Shown: positions 1 to 9,380, counted from the stretch's first letter. The stretch: DNA of 31,900 bases from Thermoplasmata archaeon (GCA_021806355.1 JAJZXT010000140.1:1-31900); one strand, 5' to 3'. Numbers and translations: made by a program. The notes: generated by a model not told the origin, from the sequence alone.

Positions 1-71
1 CCATTATGTGAATAAACATGAAGTGTCTTTCGTGATATCTGCAGAAGGTTCAGGACTTCTTCGGCTTTCAT
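1..71 (-). CDS. IS607-type serine recombinase, N-terminal fragment (runs off the window)
   Basis: Read on the minus strand from an ATG at 71, the first 23 codons give MKAEEVLNLLQISRKTLHVY followed by SHN, then the window ends. This looks like the MerR-like helix-turn-helix that opens IS607-family TnpA recombinases (MKA.EVL.LL.ISR.TL..Y). The family cuts and rejoins DNA with a serine nucleophile, but that catalytic domain would lie outside the window. A TATA-like stretch (97-104 on the minus strand) sits about 29 nt before the ATG, consistent with a leaderless transcript. With so few residues, an unrelated MerR-type regulator cannot be excluded. Confidence 0.5.
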   Translation of the reverse strand, partial: MKAEEVLNLLQISRKTLHVYSHN

Positions 72-285
72 AGTTAATAACATATACATTATGTGTATAT
101 TAAGCTTCCATTATTATTGACTATACCAACTATTGTTTGTATCTCATAAAATAACGTAAATCAAAGGCTCACTATGCTCTTTGCCATGGGTAAAATGTTT
201 ATTTTTTCAATGCAAGGTACATTAGCCATATGCATGACCCAAAAAAATCAATAAAAATATGAAAAGGGAAAAAAATGAAAGAATG

Positions 286-292
286 TTTATAT
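286..292 (+). promoter_or_regulatory. TATA box for the tRNA-Lys/rpoH transcript
   Basis: TTTATAT lies in an A-rich stretch about 37 nt before the tRNA 5' end. With the usual archaeal spacing of about 25 nt, transcription would begin near 313-318, just before the tRNA. I see no second convincing TATA box between the tRNA and rpoH. Confidence 0.45.
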
Positions 293-326
293 CAAGTTAT
301 TCTATACCCTTTGCCATCAAAAGCCG

Positions 327-400
327 GGGCCCGTAGCTTAGACAGGTAGAGCATCTGGCTTTTAACCAGAGGGTCAGGGGTTCGAATCCCCTCGGGCCCG
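327..400 (+). tRNA. trnK: tRNA-Lys (anticodon UUU)
   Basis: A complete cloverleaf can be folded. The acceptor stem pairs GGGCCCG (327-333) with CGGGCCC (393-399), with discriminator G at 400. The anticodon stem is TCTGG/CCAGA around the loop CTTTTAA, with anticodon TTT at 361-363. The T arm is AGGGG-TTCGAAT-CCCCT. CCA is not encoded and no intron is seen. The gene ends 17 nt before the rpoH start, so the two probably share one primary transcript that is then processed. Confidence 0.96.
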
Positions 401-417
401 TAAGGAGATGTGAAAAT

Positions 418-681
418 ATGAGTAAATTTAATGTGCTTCATCACGAATTGGTACCAGAGCATCATGTTGTCGAAATCAAGGAAGAGGAAAAGGTTCTTAA
501 GGCGTTGGGGATTACTAAGGACTCATTGCCTAAAATTAGTAAAAATGATGCAGCTTTGAAAACCCTCGAAGAAATGTATGGAAAAATAGAGGCGGGACGA
601 ATAATTAAGATTGTCAGAAAGAGTTCTACTCTTGGCTTTACTGAATATTACAGGGTAGTGAGTAATGAGGTTTTTAAATGA
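418..681 (+). CDS. rpoH: DNA-directed RNA polymerase subunit H (Rpb5 C-terminal homologue)
   Basis: This is the small archaeal RNA polymerase subunit equivalent to the C-terminal domain of eukaryotic Rpb5, located in the jaw of the enzyme. The 87 residues show the family pattern: HHELVPEHHVV near the N-terminus, LPKI at 37-40, then the basic IVRKSSTLG and a C-terminal YYRVV. The start is supported by a strong ribosome binding site, AAGGAGATG at 402-410. That is unlike the leaderless starts elsewhere in the window and fits rpoH being internal to a transcript that begins before the tRNA. It overlaps rpoB by 4 nt (ATGA), so translation is probably coupled. Confidence 0.95.
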   Translation: MSKFNVLHHELVPEHHVVEIKEEEKVLKALGITKDSLPKISKNDAALKTLEEMYGKIEAGRIIKIVRKSSTLGFTEYYRVVSNEVFK

Positions 682-3600
682 AGGAACTTGTTGAGGTATT
701 TTTTAAGACGGAAAGTGTTGTTAACCATCAAATTGATTCTATGAACCATTTTGTTGCTACCAAAGACAGCACTGATAATTTGATGCAAATGATTGTGGAC
801 GATACAAAGGTTTCTGACGATGATGAACCTGGAGTTATTGTCCTCGATCCTTCAAAAACAGGTGGGAAGGATATCAGGATTTATTTTGGAAGGCCAAGGG
901 AGAAAGGTGTCCCATTCGGCGGTCCAACGATCTGGGTTGAATCTCCAGAGATAAAGGAGGCATCAGGTGCTTCAAACCAAATAACCCCCCATGAGGCAAG
1001 AATGAGGGACCTGAATTACACGGCACCCATAATGATTAAATTAAGGGTCGTTGAAGATGGAAGGGAAAAGGAGCCTGAAACCATTAAGATTGGAGACATG
1101 CCGGTAATGGTAAGGTCAAAGGTCTGCACGCTATCCGGCAACAAACTGGATAGTTACATAGAGAAAAACAACGGGCCAATCAATGCAACAAGAAAGGAAA
1201 AACTTCAGTATATCGGGGAAGATCCTGAAGATTCCGGTGGTTATTTTATTATCAGCGGAAGCGAGAGAGTGATCGTATCTCTTGAGGATCTTGCGCCTAA
1301 CAAAATTCTGGTAGAATTTGAGGAGAAATATGATGCAAGGGTTGAGGTCGCAAAGGTATTTTCGCAGACCGGCGGTTATCGGGCACTTACATCATTAGAA
1401 AAATCATCAGAAGGAATAATTAATGTATCCATCCCAAGCGTGGCAGGAACTGTTCCTCTGGTCATATTAATGAAGGCACTGGGAATGGAAAAAGATAATG
1501 AAATTCACGAATCCATTTTTTCAATACATAATATGGACCCCATTATTTATGCAAATCTTGAAGACAGCAGAAACCCAAAGATATTTCCGCCAAACGGTGT
1601 TATCACGGGTGCTGATGCCATAGCCTATCTCGAGAAGCGTTTTGCAGCTGGACAGGCGAAAGAATTCAGGGAGAAAAAAGTTTCCCAAATGCTTGACAAA
1701 TCCCTTTTACCACATCTTGGTGATAAGCCAGAAGATCGCTTCAAGAAGGCTCTTTACTTAGGAAGGATGTCCAGGGCTTTACTCGAACTTAACCTTGGAA
1801 TCAGGAAAGAGGACGATAAAGATCATCTTGCGAACAAGAGAATAAAGCTCGCAGGAGATTTGCTTGATGAGCTTTTCAGGAACGCTTTTCAGGCTGTAAT
1901 TAAGGATTTAAAATACCAGCTTGAGAGAACATTCAACAGGAAAAAGGGCATTAAGTTAAAACCTGCAGTCAGGCAGGATTTACTCACGCAAAAGCTTCAG
2001 CATTCAATGTCAACTGGAAACTGGATCGGTGGCAGAACCGGCGTTTCGCAGCTGTTAGACAGGGTTTCAAACGTAAGCACATTAAGCCACTTGAGGAGAA
2101 TAATATCTCCACTCACAAGATCACAACCGCACTTCGAGGCGAGGGATCTGCACCCAACACAATGGGGAAGAATATGCCCCAATGAAACACCAGAGGGCCA
2201 GAACTGCGGTCTTGTCAAGAACGCAGCCCTTCTGATCAATGTATCGGAAGGTATCAACTCAACAAAAATCCTGGAATTTCTCAGGGGTATGGGGTTGAAG
2301 GAACTTACCAAGGAAGATCCAAATTCGGGACGTGTTTACCTGAATGGTGATTTCGTAGGGTATCACGATAACCCGGCAGACCTGACAGACAGCGTTAGAA
2401 GAAGTAGAAGATCAGGACAGATTTCAGATGAAGTGAATATAAGGTATGATGCAGACACAAAGGAGGTCATAATAAATTGTGACAGGGGAAGAATCAGGAG
2501 GCCGCTCCTCGTGGTTGAAAACGGAAATGTCATGATTTCAAAGACTCAACTTGAAAAACTCAGACTGGGCGAATTTTCAATTAAGGATCTGGTAAAGCAG
2601 GGTGCAATGGAATGGATCGATTCAGAGGAGGAAGAGAATCTCTTCATTGCCATTTACGCCTATGACCTGCCCAAGGAGTGCCCAAAATGCCACAGCCAGC
2701 TTTACAGAGGTGTGGTGGACTGGACAAATCCTGGAGAAAAAGGCGCTGAGCTTCTCTGTGAGAGATGCGGTGGGAGATTCCCGTCTGAACTATTGCTCAC
2801 AAATGATCATACCCATCTTGAAATCGATCCTGCATTAATACTTGGGGTCGTAGCATCAATGATTCCATATCCGGAGCACAACTCATCGCCAAGAGTAACA
2901 ATGGCAGCCGCAATGACAAAGCAGTCTATCGGGTTGTCCACAACAAACTTCAGGATCAGGACAGATACAAGAGGGCATTATATGGACTATCCTCAGAAAC
3001 CTCTTGTGAAAACCCAGGTTATGGATTATATAAATTATGACAAGAAGCCTGCAGGACAGAATTTTGTTGTAGCAATTCTCTCTTATCAGGGTTACAACAT
3101 ACAGGATGCAATCGTCTTCAACAGGGCTGCGGTTGAGAGAGGTCTCGGAAGAAGCAGTTTTTTCAGGACCTATACTGCAGAGGAGAGGAGATATCCTGGT
3201 GGACAGGAAGACCGCTTTGAAATACCCACGCACGAAGTCCTGGGTGCAAGAGCGGAGGAATATTACAAGAACCTTGATGAAAATGGGGTCATATTCCCAG
3301 AGTCATACGTTGAAGGATCAGATGTTCTTGTTGGGAAGACATCACCACCCAGATTCCTTGAGGAAGGGGCAGAAAAATTAGGTCCTCAAAGAAGAAGGGA
3401 ATCATCTATAACCATGCGCCCGAATGAGAAGGGTTTTGTCGATAACGTTATTTTGACAGTTTCAGAGAGCAACAGCAGGATAGTGAAAATCAGGGTAAGG
3501 AGCCCAAGAATCCCGGAACTTGGAGATAAATTTGCCTCAAGGCACGGGCAGAAAGGAGTCATAGGATCAGTAGTTTCGCAGGAAGATATGCCATTCACAG

Positions 3601-4265
3601 AGGAAGGAATAATCCCTGATATCATAATCAATCCGCATGCGATTCCATCAAGAATGACCATTGGACATATTCTTGAAATGATTGGTGGCAAGGTTGCCAC
3701 AATGAGAGGTTCAATTATCGATGGAACTATTTTTAAGGGAGAACCTGAGAAATCACTGAGGGAAGATCTCGTTAAATATGGTTTCAGATACGACTGTACG
3801 GAGAGCATGTACGATGGTATTACCGGAAAGAAGCTGAAGGCTGACATATTTACTGGAGTCATATATTACCAGAAGCTTCACCACATGGTTGCAGGCAAAT
3901 TCCATGCAAGATCAAGAGGACCGGTGCAGATCCTCACAAGGCCGCCAACAGAAGGAAGATCAAGGCAGGGCGGTCTCAGATTTGGTGAAATGGAAAGGGA
4001 TACCCTCATTGCCCACGGAGCAGCAATGGTCATCAAGGACAGGCTCCTTGATCAGAGTGATGGGACGATTCTCTACATCTGTGGAAATCCAAAATGCGGG
4101 CACATAGCCATAATGGACAGGAGAAGGGGAACATTCAAATGTCCCGTTTGTGGAAACACAGGAAACATACACGCTGTTGAAACGAGTTATGCTTTCAAGC
4201 TGATGAGGGACGAATTGATGTCAATGGGTGTTATGATGAGACTTTTACTTGGTGATATGAAATGA
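678..4265 (+). CDS. rpoB: DNA-directed RNA polymerase subunit B (unsplit)
   Basis: This is the second-largest catalytic subunit, homologous to bacterial beta and eukaryotic Rpb2. The 1195 residues form one uninterrupted chain; methanogens and haloarchaea split this gene into B'' and B', and here it is not split. Visible landmarks are the LHPTQWGRICPNETPEGQNC block near residue 490, the active-site GDKFASRHGQKGVIG near 948, an internal zinc site with two CxxC pairs (about 667-698), and the C-terminal clamp zinc ribbon with paired cysteines (about 1134-1159). The start overlaps the rpoH stop by 4 nt and the stop overlaps the rpoA1 start by 4 nt. No intein or frameshift is seen. Confidence 0.98.
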   Translation: MKELVEVFFKTESVVNHQIDSMNHFVATKDSTDNLMQMIVDDTKVSDDDEPGVIVLDPSKTGGKDIRIYFGRPREKGVPFGGPTIWVESPEIKEASGASNQITPHEARMRDLNYTAPIMIKLRVVEDGREKEPETIKIGDMPVMVRSKVCTLSGNKLDSYIEKNNGPINATRKEKLQYIGEDPEDSGGYFIISGSERVIVSLEDLAPNKILVEFEEKYDARVEVAKVFSQTGGYRALTSLEKSSEGIINVSIPSVAGTVPLVILMKALGMEKDNEIHESIFSIHNMDPIIYANLEDSRNPKIFPPNGVITGADAIAYLEKRFAAGQAKEFREKKVSQMLDKSLLPHLGDKPEDRFKKALYLGRMSRALLELNLGIRKEDDKDHLANKRIKLAGDLLDELFRNAFQAVIKDLKYQLERTFNRKKGIKLKPAVRQDLLTQKLQHSMSTGNWIGGRTGVSQLLDRVSNVSTLSHLRRIISPLTRSQPHFEARDLHPTQWGRICPNETPEGQNCGLVKNAALLINVSEGINSTKILEFLRGMGLKELTKEDPNSGRVYLNGDFVGYHDNPADLTDSVRRSRRSGQISDEVNIRYDADTKEVIINCDRGRIRRPLLVVENGNVMISKTQLEKLRLGEFSIKDLVKQGAMEWIDSEEEENLFIAIYAYDLPKECPKCHSQLYRGVVDWTNPGEKGAELLCERCGGRFPSELLLTNDHTHLEIDPALILGVVASMIPYPEHNSSPRVTMAAAMTKQSIGLSTTNFRIRTDTRGHYMDYPQKPLVKTQVMDYINYDKKPAGQNFVVAILSYQGYNIQDAIVFNRAAVERGLGRSSFFRTYTAEERRYPGGQEDRFEIPTHEVLGARAEEYYKNLDENGVIFPESYVEGSDVLVGKTSPPRFLEEGAEKLGPQRRRESSITMRPNEKGFVDNVILTVSESNSRIVKIRVRSPRIPELGDKFASRHGQKGVIGSVVSQEDMPFTEEGIIPDIIINPHAIPSRMTIGHILEMIGGKVATMRGSIIDGTIFKGEPEKSLREDLVKYGFRYDCTESMYDGITGKKLKADIFTGVIYYQKLHHMVAGKFHARSRGPVQILTRPPTEGRSRQGGLRFGEMERDTLIAHGAAMVIKDRLLDQSDGTILYICGNPKCGHIAIMDRRRGTFKCPVCGNTGNIHAVETSYAFKLMRDELMSMGVMMRLLLGDMK

Positions 4266-6922
4266 GCAGCTGGATTTCAAAGAGAATTAGCAAAATACAG
4301 TTCGCATTGCTTTCCCCTGATGAGATTAGGAAAATGTCTCAGGTGAAGGTAATAACGGCGGATACATACGACGATGATGGTTATCCTATTGAGAGAGGAC
4401 TGATGGATCTTCACATGGGTGTTATTGAACCAGGATTGAAATGCGCCACTTGTGGAGGAAAGGTTGACGAATGCCCAGGACACTTTGGTCATATCGAACT
4501 GGCAATGCCCGTTGTTCATGTCGGATTCATAAAGGAAATCAAGACATTTCTTGAATCTACTTGCAAGGTATGCGGCAGGATAAAACTTACCGATGATGAA
4601 ATAAAGTCATACAGTGCAACATTGAATGATGCGGCATTCAGCGATCTTGACCCTGACGGTCTTGCATCAAGATCCAAGAAAGTTACGGATCAATGCACAC
4701 AGAGACTCGTATGCCCGCATTGCGGTGCCCAGCAGATAAAGGTAATACTTGACAAGCCGACAACATTCAGGGAAGAAGGCATTAAGATCACTCCAAAGGA
4801 AATCAGGGAAAGGCTAGAGAGGATTCCGGATTCAGATCTTGCATTCTTTGGACTGAACAGGGAAGTAGCCAGGCCAGAGTGGATGATTCTCATGGTTCTG
4901 CCTGTACCTCCACTGAATGTCAGGCCGTCAATCACGCTGGAGACAGGTGAGAGGAGTGAAGACGATCTAACCCATAAACTGGTTGATATCATCAGGATAT
5001 CGCAGAGGTTGAGGGAGAGCAGGGATAATGGATCTCCGCAGCTAATCATAGAGGATCTATGGGATCTTCTCCAATTCCACGTTACCACATACTTTGATAA
5101 CCAGACTGCAGGAATACCTCCTGCAAGGCACAGATCAGGAAGGCCATTGAAAACACTTGTCCAGAGGATGAAGGGAAAAGAGGGCAGGTTCAGGTCAAAC
5201 CTTTCAGGAAAAAGGGTAAATTTCTCCGCAAGAACGGTTATTTCTCCGGAACCTTTCCTTTCGGTGAACGAGGTTGGCGTACCTGAGAAGGCAGCCAGAG
5301 AACTGACAATACCGGTCACAATCAACCAGTTTAACCTTGACGTTATGAGGGAATGGGTAAAGAGGGGTCCGGAACCAAGGGATGAGTTTGGAAAGTATAT
5401 GTCCGGGGTGAATTACATTATAAGGCCCGACGGAAGAAGGGTAAAGGTCACCATATCCAACGCAGAAGAAAACAGCAAGAGACTTGAGATTGGATGGGTT
5501 GTTGAGAGGCAGCTTTCCGAAGGAGATATTGTTCTTTTCAACAGGCAGCCATCACTTCACAGGATGTCCATGATGGGGCACAGTGTGAGGATTCTTAACG
5601 GACAGACATTCAGGTTCAACCTGGCTGTGTGCACCCCTTATAATGCGGATTTCGACGGGGATGAGATGAATCTTCACGTCCTCCAGAAGGAAGAGGCAAG
5701 GGCAGAAGCTCGTATAATAATGAAAGTGCAGGAGCAGATTATGTCTCCAAGATTCGGCGGACCCATTATTGGTGGGATTCACGATCACATCACGTCAATG
5801 TTCCTTCTCACGCATGGCAATCCAGAATTCCCTGAGGAGGATGTCATACACATGATGAGTTACCTGGAAATCAACGAACCTCCAGAATTCATCATGCGCG
5901 ACGGGAAGAAATATTTCAAGGGAAGAGACATATTCTCAGCACTGTTGCCAGGCGATTTCAACCTGAAGTTCAGGAGCAAACTCTGTGCGGGAGCCAAGGA
6001 GAAGTGCGAATATGAGGATGATCCTGCAGACAAGGATGTAATCATAATCAATGGGAAAATGGTGCATGGAACAATAGACGAGGAGGCAATCGGACCATTT
6101 TCAGGGCAGATTATAGACAAGATATTCAGGAAATACGGGCCACAGGAAGCAGCAAAGTTCATTGACAATGTCACAAGGCTTGGAGTTGCATTCATCAGCC
6201 AGAGAGGCTTCTCAACCGGTATAGGCGACTATGATATACCGGAAAATGCCATTTCTGATATTCTTCAGGTGTCCAACGAGGCTGTCGAGAAGGTTGGAAA
6301 GAATATCGAGATATACAATGCAGGGCAGTTCCAATCGTCACCAGGACGTTCGGTGGAAGAAACACTTGAAATTGAGATCATGTCAATAACCGGACACGCA
6401 AGGGACGAGTCAGGAAAGATTGCATCAGCATATCTCGGACTTACGAATCCGTCTGTTATCATGGCAAGATCAGGTGCAAGGGCAAAAATGCTTAACATAT
6501 CTGAGGTAGCAGGAATGGTCGGCCAGCAGTCAGTCAGGGGAGAAAGGCTGAACAGGGGATATACACAGAGAACGCTTCCACACTTCAAGAAGGGAGATAT
6601 CGGTGCGAATGCAAGAGGGTTCGTTAAATCATCATACAAGGATGGCCTGAATCCGCTTGAATATTTCATGCACAGTATTGGAGGAAGGGAAGGACTGGTG
6701 GATATTGCAGTGAGGACATCCAGATCAGGATATATGCAGAGGAGACTCATTAACGCTTTCGAGGATCTGAAAGTTGACGAGGACAGAAAAGTAACAGATA
6801 CGGTCGGTTCAATAATACAGTTTGACTACGGGGAAGATGGAGTAGATCCAACCAGAAGCAACAAGGGAAAAACCGTTGATTTGGATTACATTCTCTTCGA
6901 TATTGACCAGGAGGAAAAGTAG
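4262..6922 (+). CDS. rpoA1: DNA-directed RNA polymerase subunit A' (N-terminal part of the largest subunit)
   Basis: This carries the catalytic metal site of RNA polymerase. The invariant NADFDGDEMNLH motif, whose three aspartates hold the active-site magnesium, lies near residues 460-471. The N-terminal clamp zinc site is visible as CATCGG...CPGHFGH (about 61-77), with further paired cysteines at CKVCG (about 101) and CPHCG (about 151). At 886 residues it is a normal A' length and ends before the bridge/trigger-loop region, which is on the next gene. It overlaps rpoB by 4 nt and abuts rpoA2 with no gap. Confidence 0.98.
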   Translation: MSSWISKRISKIQFALLSPDEIRKMSQVKVITADTYDDDGYPIERGLMDLHMGVIEPGLKCATCGGKVDECPGHFGHIELAMPVVHVGFIKEIKTFLESTCKVCGRIKLTDDEIKSYSATLNDAAFSDLDPDGLASRSKKVTDQCTQRLVCPHCGAQQIKVILDKPTTFREEGIKITPKEIRERLERIPDSDLAFFGLNREVARPEWMILMVLPVPPLNVRPSITLETGERSEDDLTHKLVDIIRISQRLRESRDNGSPQLIIEDLWDLLQFHVTTYFDNQTAGIPPARHRSGRPLKTLVQRMKGKEGRFRSNLSGKRVNFSARTVISPEPFLSVNEVGVPEKAARELTIPVTINQFNLDVMREWVKRGPEPRDEFGKYMSGVNYIIRPDGRRVKVTISNAEENSKRLEIGWVVERQLSEGDIVLFNRQPSLHRMSMMGHSVRILNGQTFRFNLAVCTPYNADFDGDEMNLHVLQKEEARAEARIIMKVQEQIMSPRFGGPIIGGIHDHITSMFLLTHGNPEFPEEDVIHMMSYLEINEPPEFIMRDGKKYFKGRDIFSALLPGDFNLKFRSKLCAGAKEKCEYEDDPADKDVIIINGKMVHGTIDEEAIGPFSGQIIDKIFRKYGPQEAAKFIDNVTRLGVAFISQRGFSTGIGDYDIPENAISDILQVSNEAVEKVGKNIEIYNAGQFQSSPGRSVEETLEIEIMSITGHARDESGKIASAYLGLTNPSVIMARSGARAKMLNISEVAGMVGQQSVRGERLNRGYTQRTLPHFKKGDIGANARGFVKSSYKDGLNPLEYFMHSIGGREGLVDIAVRTSRSGYMQRRLINAFEDLKVDEDRKVTDTVGSIIQFDYGEDGVDPTRSNKGKTVDLDYILFDIDQEEK

Positions 6923-8464
6923 ATGGATTCACTCATTATAAAAGATGTAAAGGCAAACATAGAAAAGATAAAGAAACAGATTCCCTGCAGCTATGCCGTA
7001 GATTATGATATAACCGGCGACTTCAAGGAGGGTTACATAACCCTCGACAAGAAGAACATGATCTATAAAATTTCAATTGATGGGATAGAGCCATACCACG
7101 AAGACAAGAACCTTACCCTGAAAAAGAAAACCGGCCTGAAGTCAATAATAAAGATCAGTGAAATAAAGGAAATTGATCCATTGAGCGTGGCTGAGTTCAG
7201 GGTTGGGAAGAGGAAATTGAAGGAAGTCCTGACTTTTGAAAAAGCGGAAAGAACCTCAATCAAGATCACAAAAAAGCAGGAATATTCAAGCAAGATTGAC
7301 AAATCTTCCATGGAGCTCATTAACAAGATCGGAGCCGATGGCATAAAAATACCTCTTGAATCCGCTACCAGACTGCTGGAATTGAAGGAGAAGAAGGGAA
7401 TCAAATATTACAATAAGGTTCTGGACAGGGTAGTTTCTGAAATAAAAAAGAGGCAGGTAGATCCCTATGAGGCTGTGGGTATAATTGCAGCACAGAGTAT
7501 CGGGGAACCTGGAACTCAGATGACCATGAGAACGTTTCACTTTGCGGGAGTCAGGGAAGTTAATGTTACCCTGGGTCTCCCAAGATTAATTGAAATTGTC
7601 GATGCAAGAAGAACCCCGTCAACGCCCACCATGACAATCTTCCTGAAACCGGAATTTGAGAAGGATGAGGAAGTGACAAGCAGGGTCGTGAAAGAAATAG
7701 AAAACACGTCAATTATTGATATATGTGATATCGAGACCGATGTCGAGGACATGACACTGACAATAAAACCCATCAAGGAAAGATTGAAGGAAAGAATGGT
7801 GGTGCTTCCCGACATTGTGGATGCACTGGGCAGGGAAAAAGGCATAACGGTTCTTCCTGAAGAATCAAAGGGAAGGGTAATCATAAAGCCGCAGCAGGAT
7901 TCTTACAAAAGGCTCTACGCAACACAGGAAAGGCTGAAGACACTTACCATCAAGGGAATCAACGGAATAAAAAGGGCCATATCAAGGAAACAGAATGACG
8001 GAAGATGGATCATCTATACGCAGGGTTCAAACTTGAGGGAAGTTCTTGAGATTGACGAAGTCGATTCATCAAGAACCTTCACAAATGATATAGTTGAAAT
8101 CGGACAGGTACTTGGAATAGAGGCCGCAAGAAACGCAATCCTTAATGAGGCAAAGAGGACCCTGGAAGAGCAGGGACTTGAAGTTGATTTGAGGCACCTG
8201 ATGCTTGTTGCCGATATGATGTCTTTCGAGGGTTCAATACGGGCAGTTGGAAGACAGGGTATTTCAGGCAAGAAAAACAGTGTCCTTGCAAGGGCAGCTT
8301 TCGAAATTACGACAAAGCATCTGTTGCGGGCAGGACTGATGGGCGAATCAGATTCACTGGCAGGCGTTGCGGAAAACATAATTGTTGGCCAGCCCATAAC
8401 CTTGGGGACAGGGGCAATCCACCTTGTTTATAAAAGGGAAAACACTGAGAAACAGGTGCAATAG
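6923..8464 (+). CDS. rpoA2: DNA-directed RNA polymerase subunit A'' (C-terminal part of the largest subunit) with N-terminal extension
   Basis: This is the C-terminal half of the archaeal largest subunit, assembling with A' to complete the catalytic core. The conserved PYEAVGIIAAQSIGEPGTQ segment of the trigger-loop region is at residues 181-199, followed by TFHFAGV and LGLPRLIEIVDARRTPSTP. In the A'' chains I know, about 380-400 residues long, this block lies roughly 60-70 residues from the N-terminus. Here about 110 extra lysine-rich residues precede it, making 513 in total. The ATG follows the rpoA1 stop directly and the reading frame is open throughout, so the extension is probably real. 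Confidence 0.96.
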   Translation: MDSLIIKDVKANIEKIKKQIPCSYAVDYDITGDFKEGYITLDKKNMIYKISIDGIEPYHEDKNLTLKKKTGLKSIIKISEIKEIDPLSVAEFRVGKRKLKEVLTFEKAERTSIKITKKQEYSSKIDKSSMELINKIGADGIKIPLESATRLLELKEKKGIKYYNKVLDRVVSEIKKRQVDPYEAVGIIAAQSIGEPGTQMTMRTFHFAGVREVNVTLGLPRLIEIVDARRTPSTPTMTIFLKPEFEKDEEVTSRVVKEIENTSIIDICDIETDVEDMTLTIKPIKERLKERMVVLPDIVDALGREKGITVLPEESKGRVIIKPQQDSYKRLYATQERLKTLTIKGINGIKRAISRKQNDGRWIIYTQGSNLREVLEIDEVDSSRTFTNDIVEIGQVLGIEAARNAILNEAKRTLEEQGLEVDLRHLMLVADMMSFEGSIRAVGRQGISGKKNSVLARAAFEITTKHLLRAGLMGESDSLAGVAENIIVGQPITLGTGAIHLVYKRENTEKQVQ

Positions 8465-8466
8465 GA

Positions 8467-8901
8467 TTGTCCGGGAAAGAAGTAACAATTGACAATAAGA
8501 TAATGGGCTACATCGCGCTGTTTGAAAAAACAGCCAAAATACCACTTAAAGAATGCCTTGACAACGAAGACATGGTCCTGTTCATCGTTGGGGAAAAGAA
8601 AATGGCTGAGATGTTTGCAAAGAACCAGAATATCATTGCGCAACTGAAAGAACACATCAACAAGCATATTCTTGTTGCCGAAATTTCAAGGGATCTCCTC
8701 ACATTCGTTCAAAATCTCTTTTACAGGTTTGGAACCAGGGAGATCAATATCATATGGAAACAGGGAAGGATTGACATCCAGGTTGCAGTGGATCCAATGA
8801 AAACCGGTTCGGCAATAGGAAAAGAGGGCAGGAATATCCGGCTCATGAAAGACGCAGTCTCCAGAATTTTCGAGATAGGAAGCCTTAGCATCAAGCAATA
8901 G
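8467..8901 (+). CDS. nusA: NusA-like KH-domain transcription factor
   Basis: This is the archaeal short NusA, consisting essentially of KH RNA-binding domains and thought to act in transcription elongation or termination. The 144 residues include a KH-type GKEGRNIRLMKDA stretch near residues 119-131. The start is TTG at 8467, supported by AGGTG at 8454-8458 eight nucleotides upstream; the first ATG is 12 codons later and would trim the first predicted strand. It is the last gene of the RNA polymerase operon. In many archaea rpl30e lies between rpoA2 and nusA, and rps12/rps7 follow; neither is present here. Confidence 0.88.
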   Translation: MSGKEVTIDNKIMGYIALFEKTAKIPLKECLDNEDMVLFIVGEKKMAEMFAKNQNIIAQLKEHINKHILVAEISRDLLTFVQNLFYRFGTREINIIWKQGRIDIQVAVDPMKTGSAIGKEGRNIRLMKDAVSRIFEIGSLSIKQ

Positions 8902-8924
8902 CTATATTTCGAAAAACCAAAAAT

Positions 8925-9380
8925 TTATTTTCTATTTGGATCATTATAAAGGTGTTCTTCAAATGATTTATCATAGGGCACTTCATTTGTGGAAGATGCA
9001 TTATTGACAGTTGCACTCTTTATGCCACTTCGGCCTCTTTTTCCTGAATATTTATAATTTTTCACGATCAGCGAGGCGCTGTTTCCAATTGTGATCATTT
9101 GGTGCTCCGACCTGAAAAGCACCTTGGTCAAAATGAATGAACATCCTAACATAGTGAAAGCTTGAAGGGCTATGGTGATATATAAAGGCAATGAAAACAT
9201 CAGAGATAAGAATTCTGCAAAAAAAGATACCACTGCCGAGAGTAAAAGAACCAGTTTTTTATGCAGCGAAAATTTTTTTTTCAAATTATGCAGAAGCGCA
9301 GAGGAATCGTTTTCCTTAATCTTCATCATTCCGGCTAATAACACTGAGTTTATAAAATTTAGGCAATATTCTTCACTCAT
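8925..9380 (-). CDS. Small two-helix membrane protein, coupled to the MFS gene
   Basis: I do not recognise this 151-residue protein. It has a polar, lysine-rich N-terminal part (1-41), two adjacent hydrophobic segments (about 42-62 and 65-89) that look like a helical hairpin in the membrane, and a basic then polar C-terminal tail (about 90-151). Its ATG overlaps the stop of the upstream MFS transporter gene by 4 nt, which argues that it is translated and perhaps works with that transporter. The hydrophobic pair could be an accessory subunit or a remnant of a larger membrane protein. It is convergent with nusA, only 23 nt away. Confidence 0.6.
   Translation of the reverse strand: MSEEYCLNFINSVLLAGMMKIKENDSSALLHNLKKKFSLHKKLVLLLSAVVSFFAEFLSLMFSLPLYITIALQAFTMLGCSFILTKVLFRSEHQMITIGNSASLIVKNYKYSGKRGRSGIKSATVNNASSTNEVPYDKSFEEHLYNDPNRK

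Noticed and set aside
1997..6932. Many long antisense open frames across rpoB and rpoA1, for example 3386-3862, 4690-5325 and 6265-6750 on the minus strand
   Set aside because: They mirror highly conserved polymerase genes, have no ribosome sites or promoters, and their translations are serine- and leucine-rich low-information sequence typical of shadow frames.
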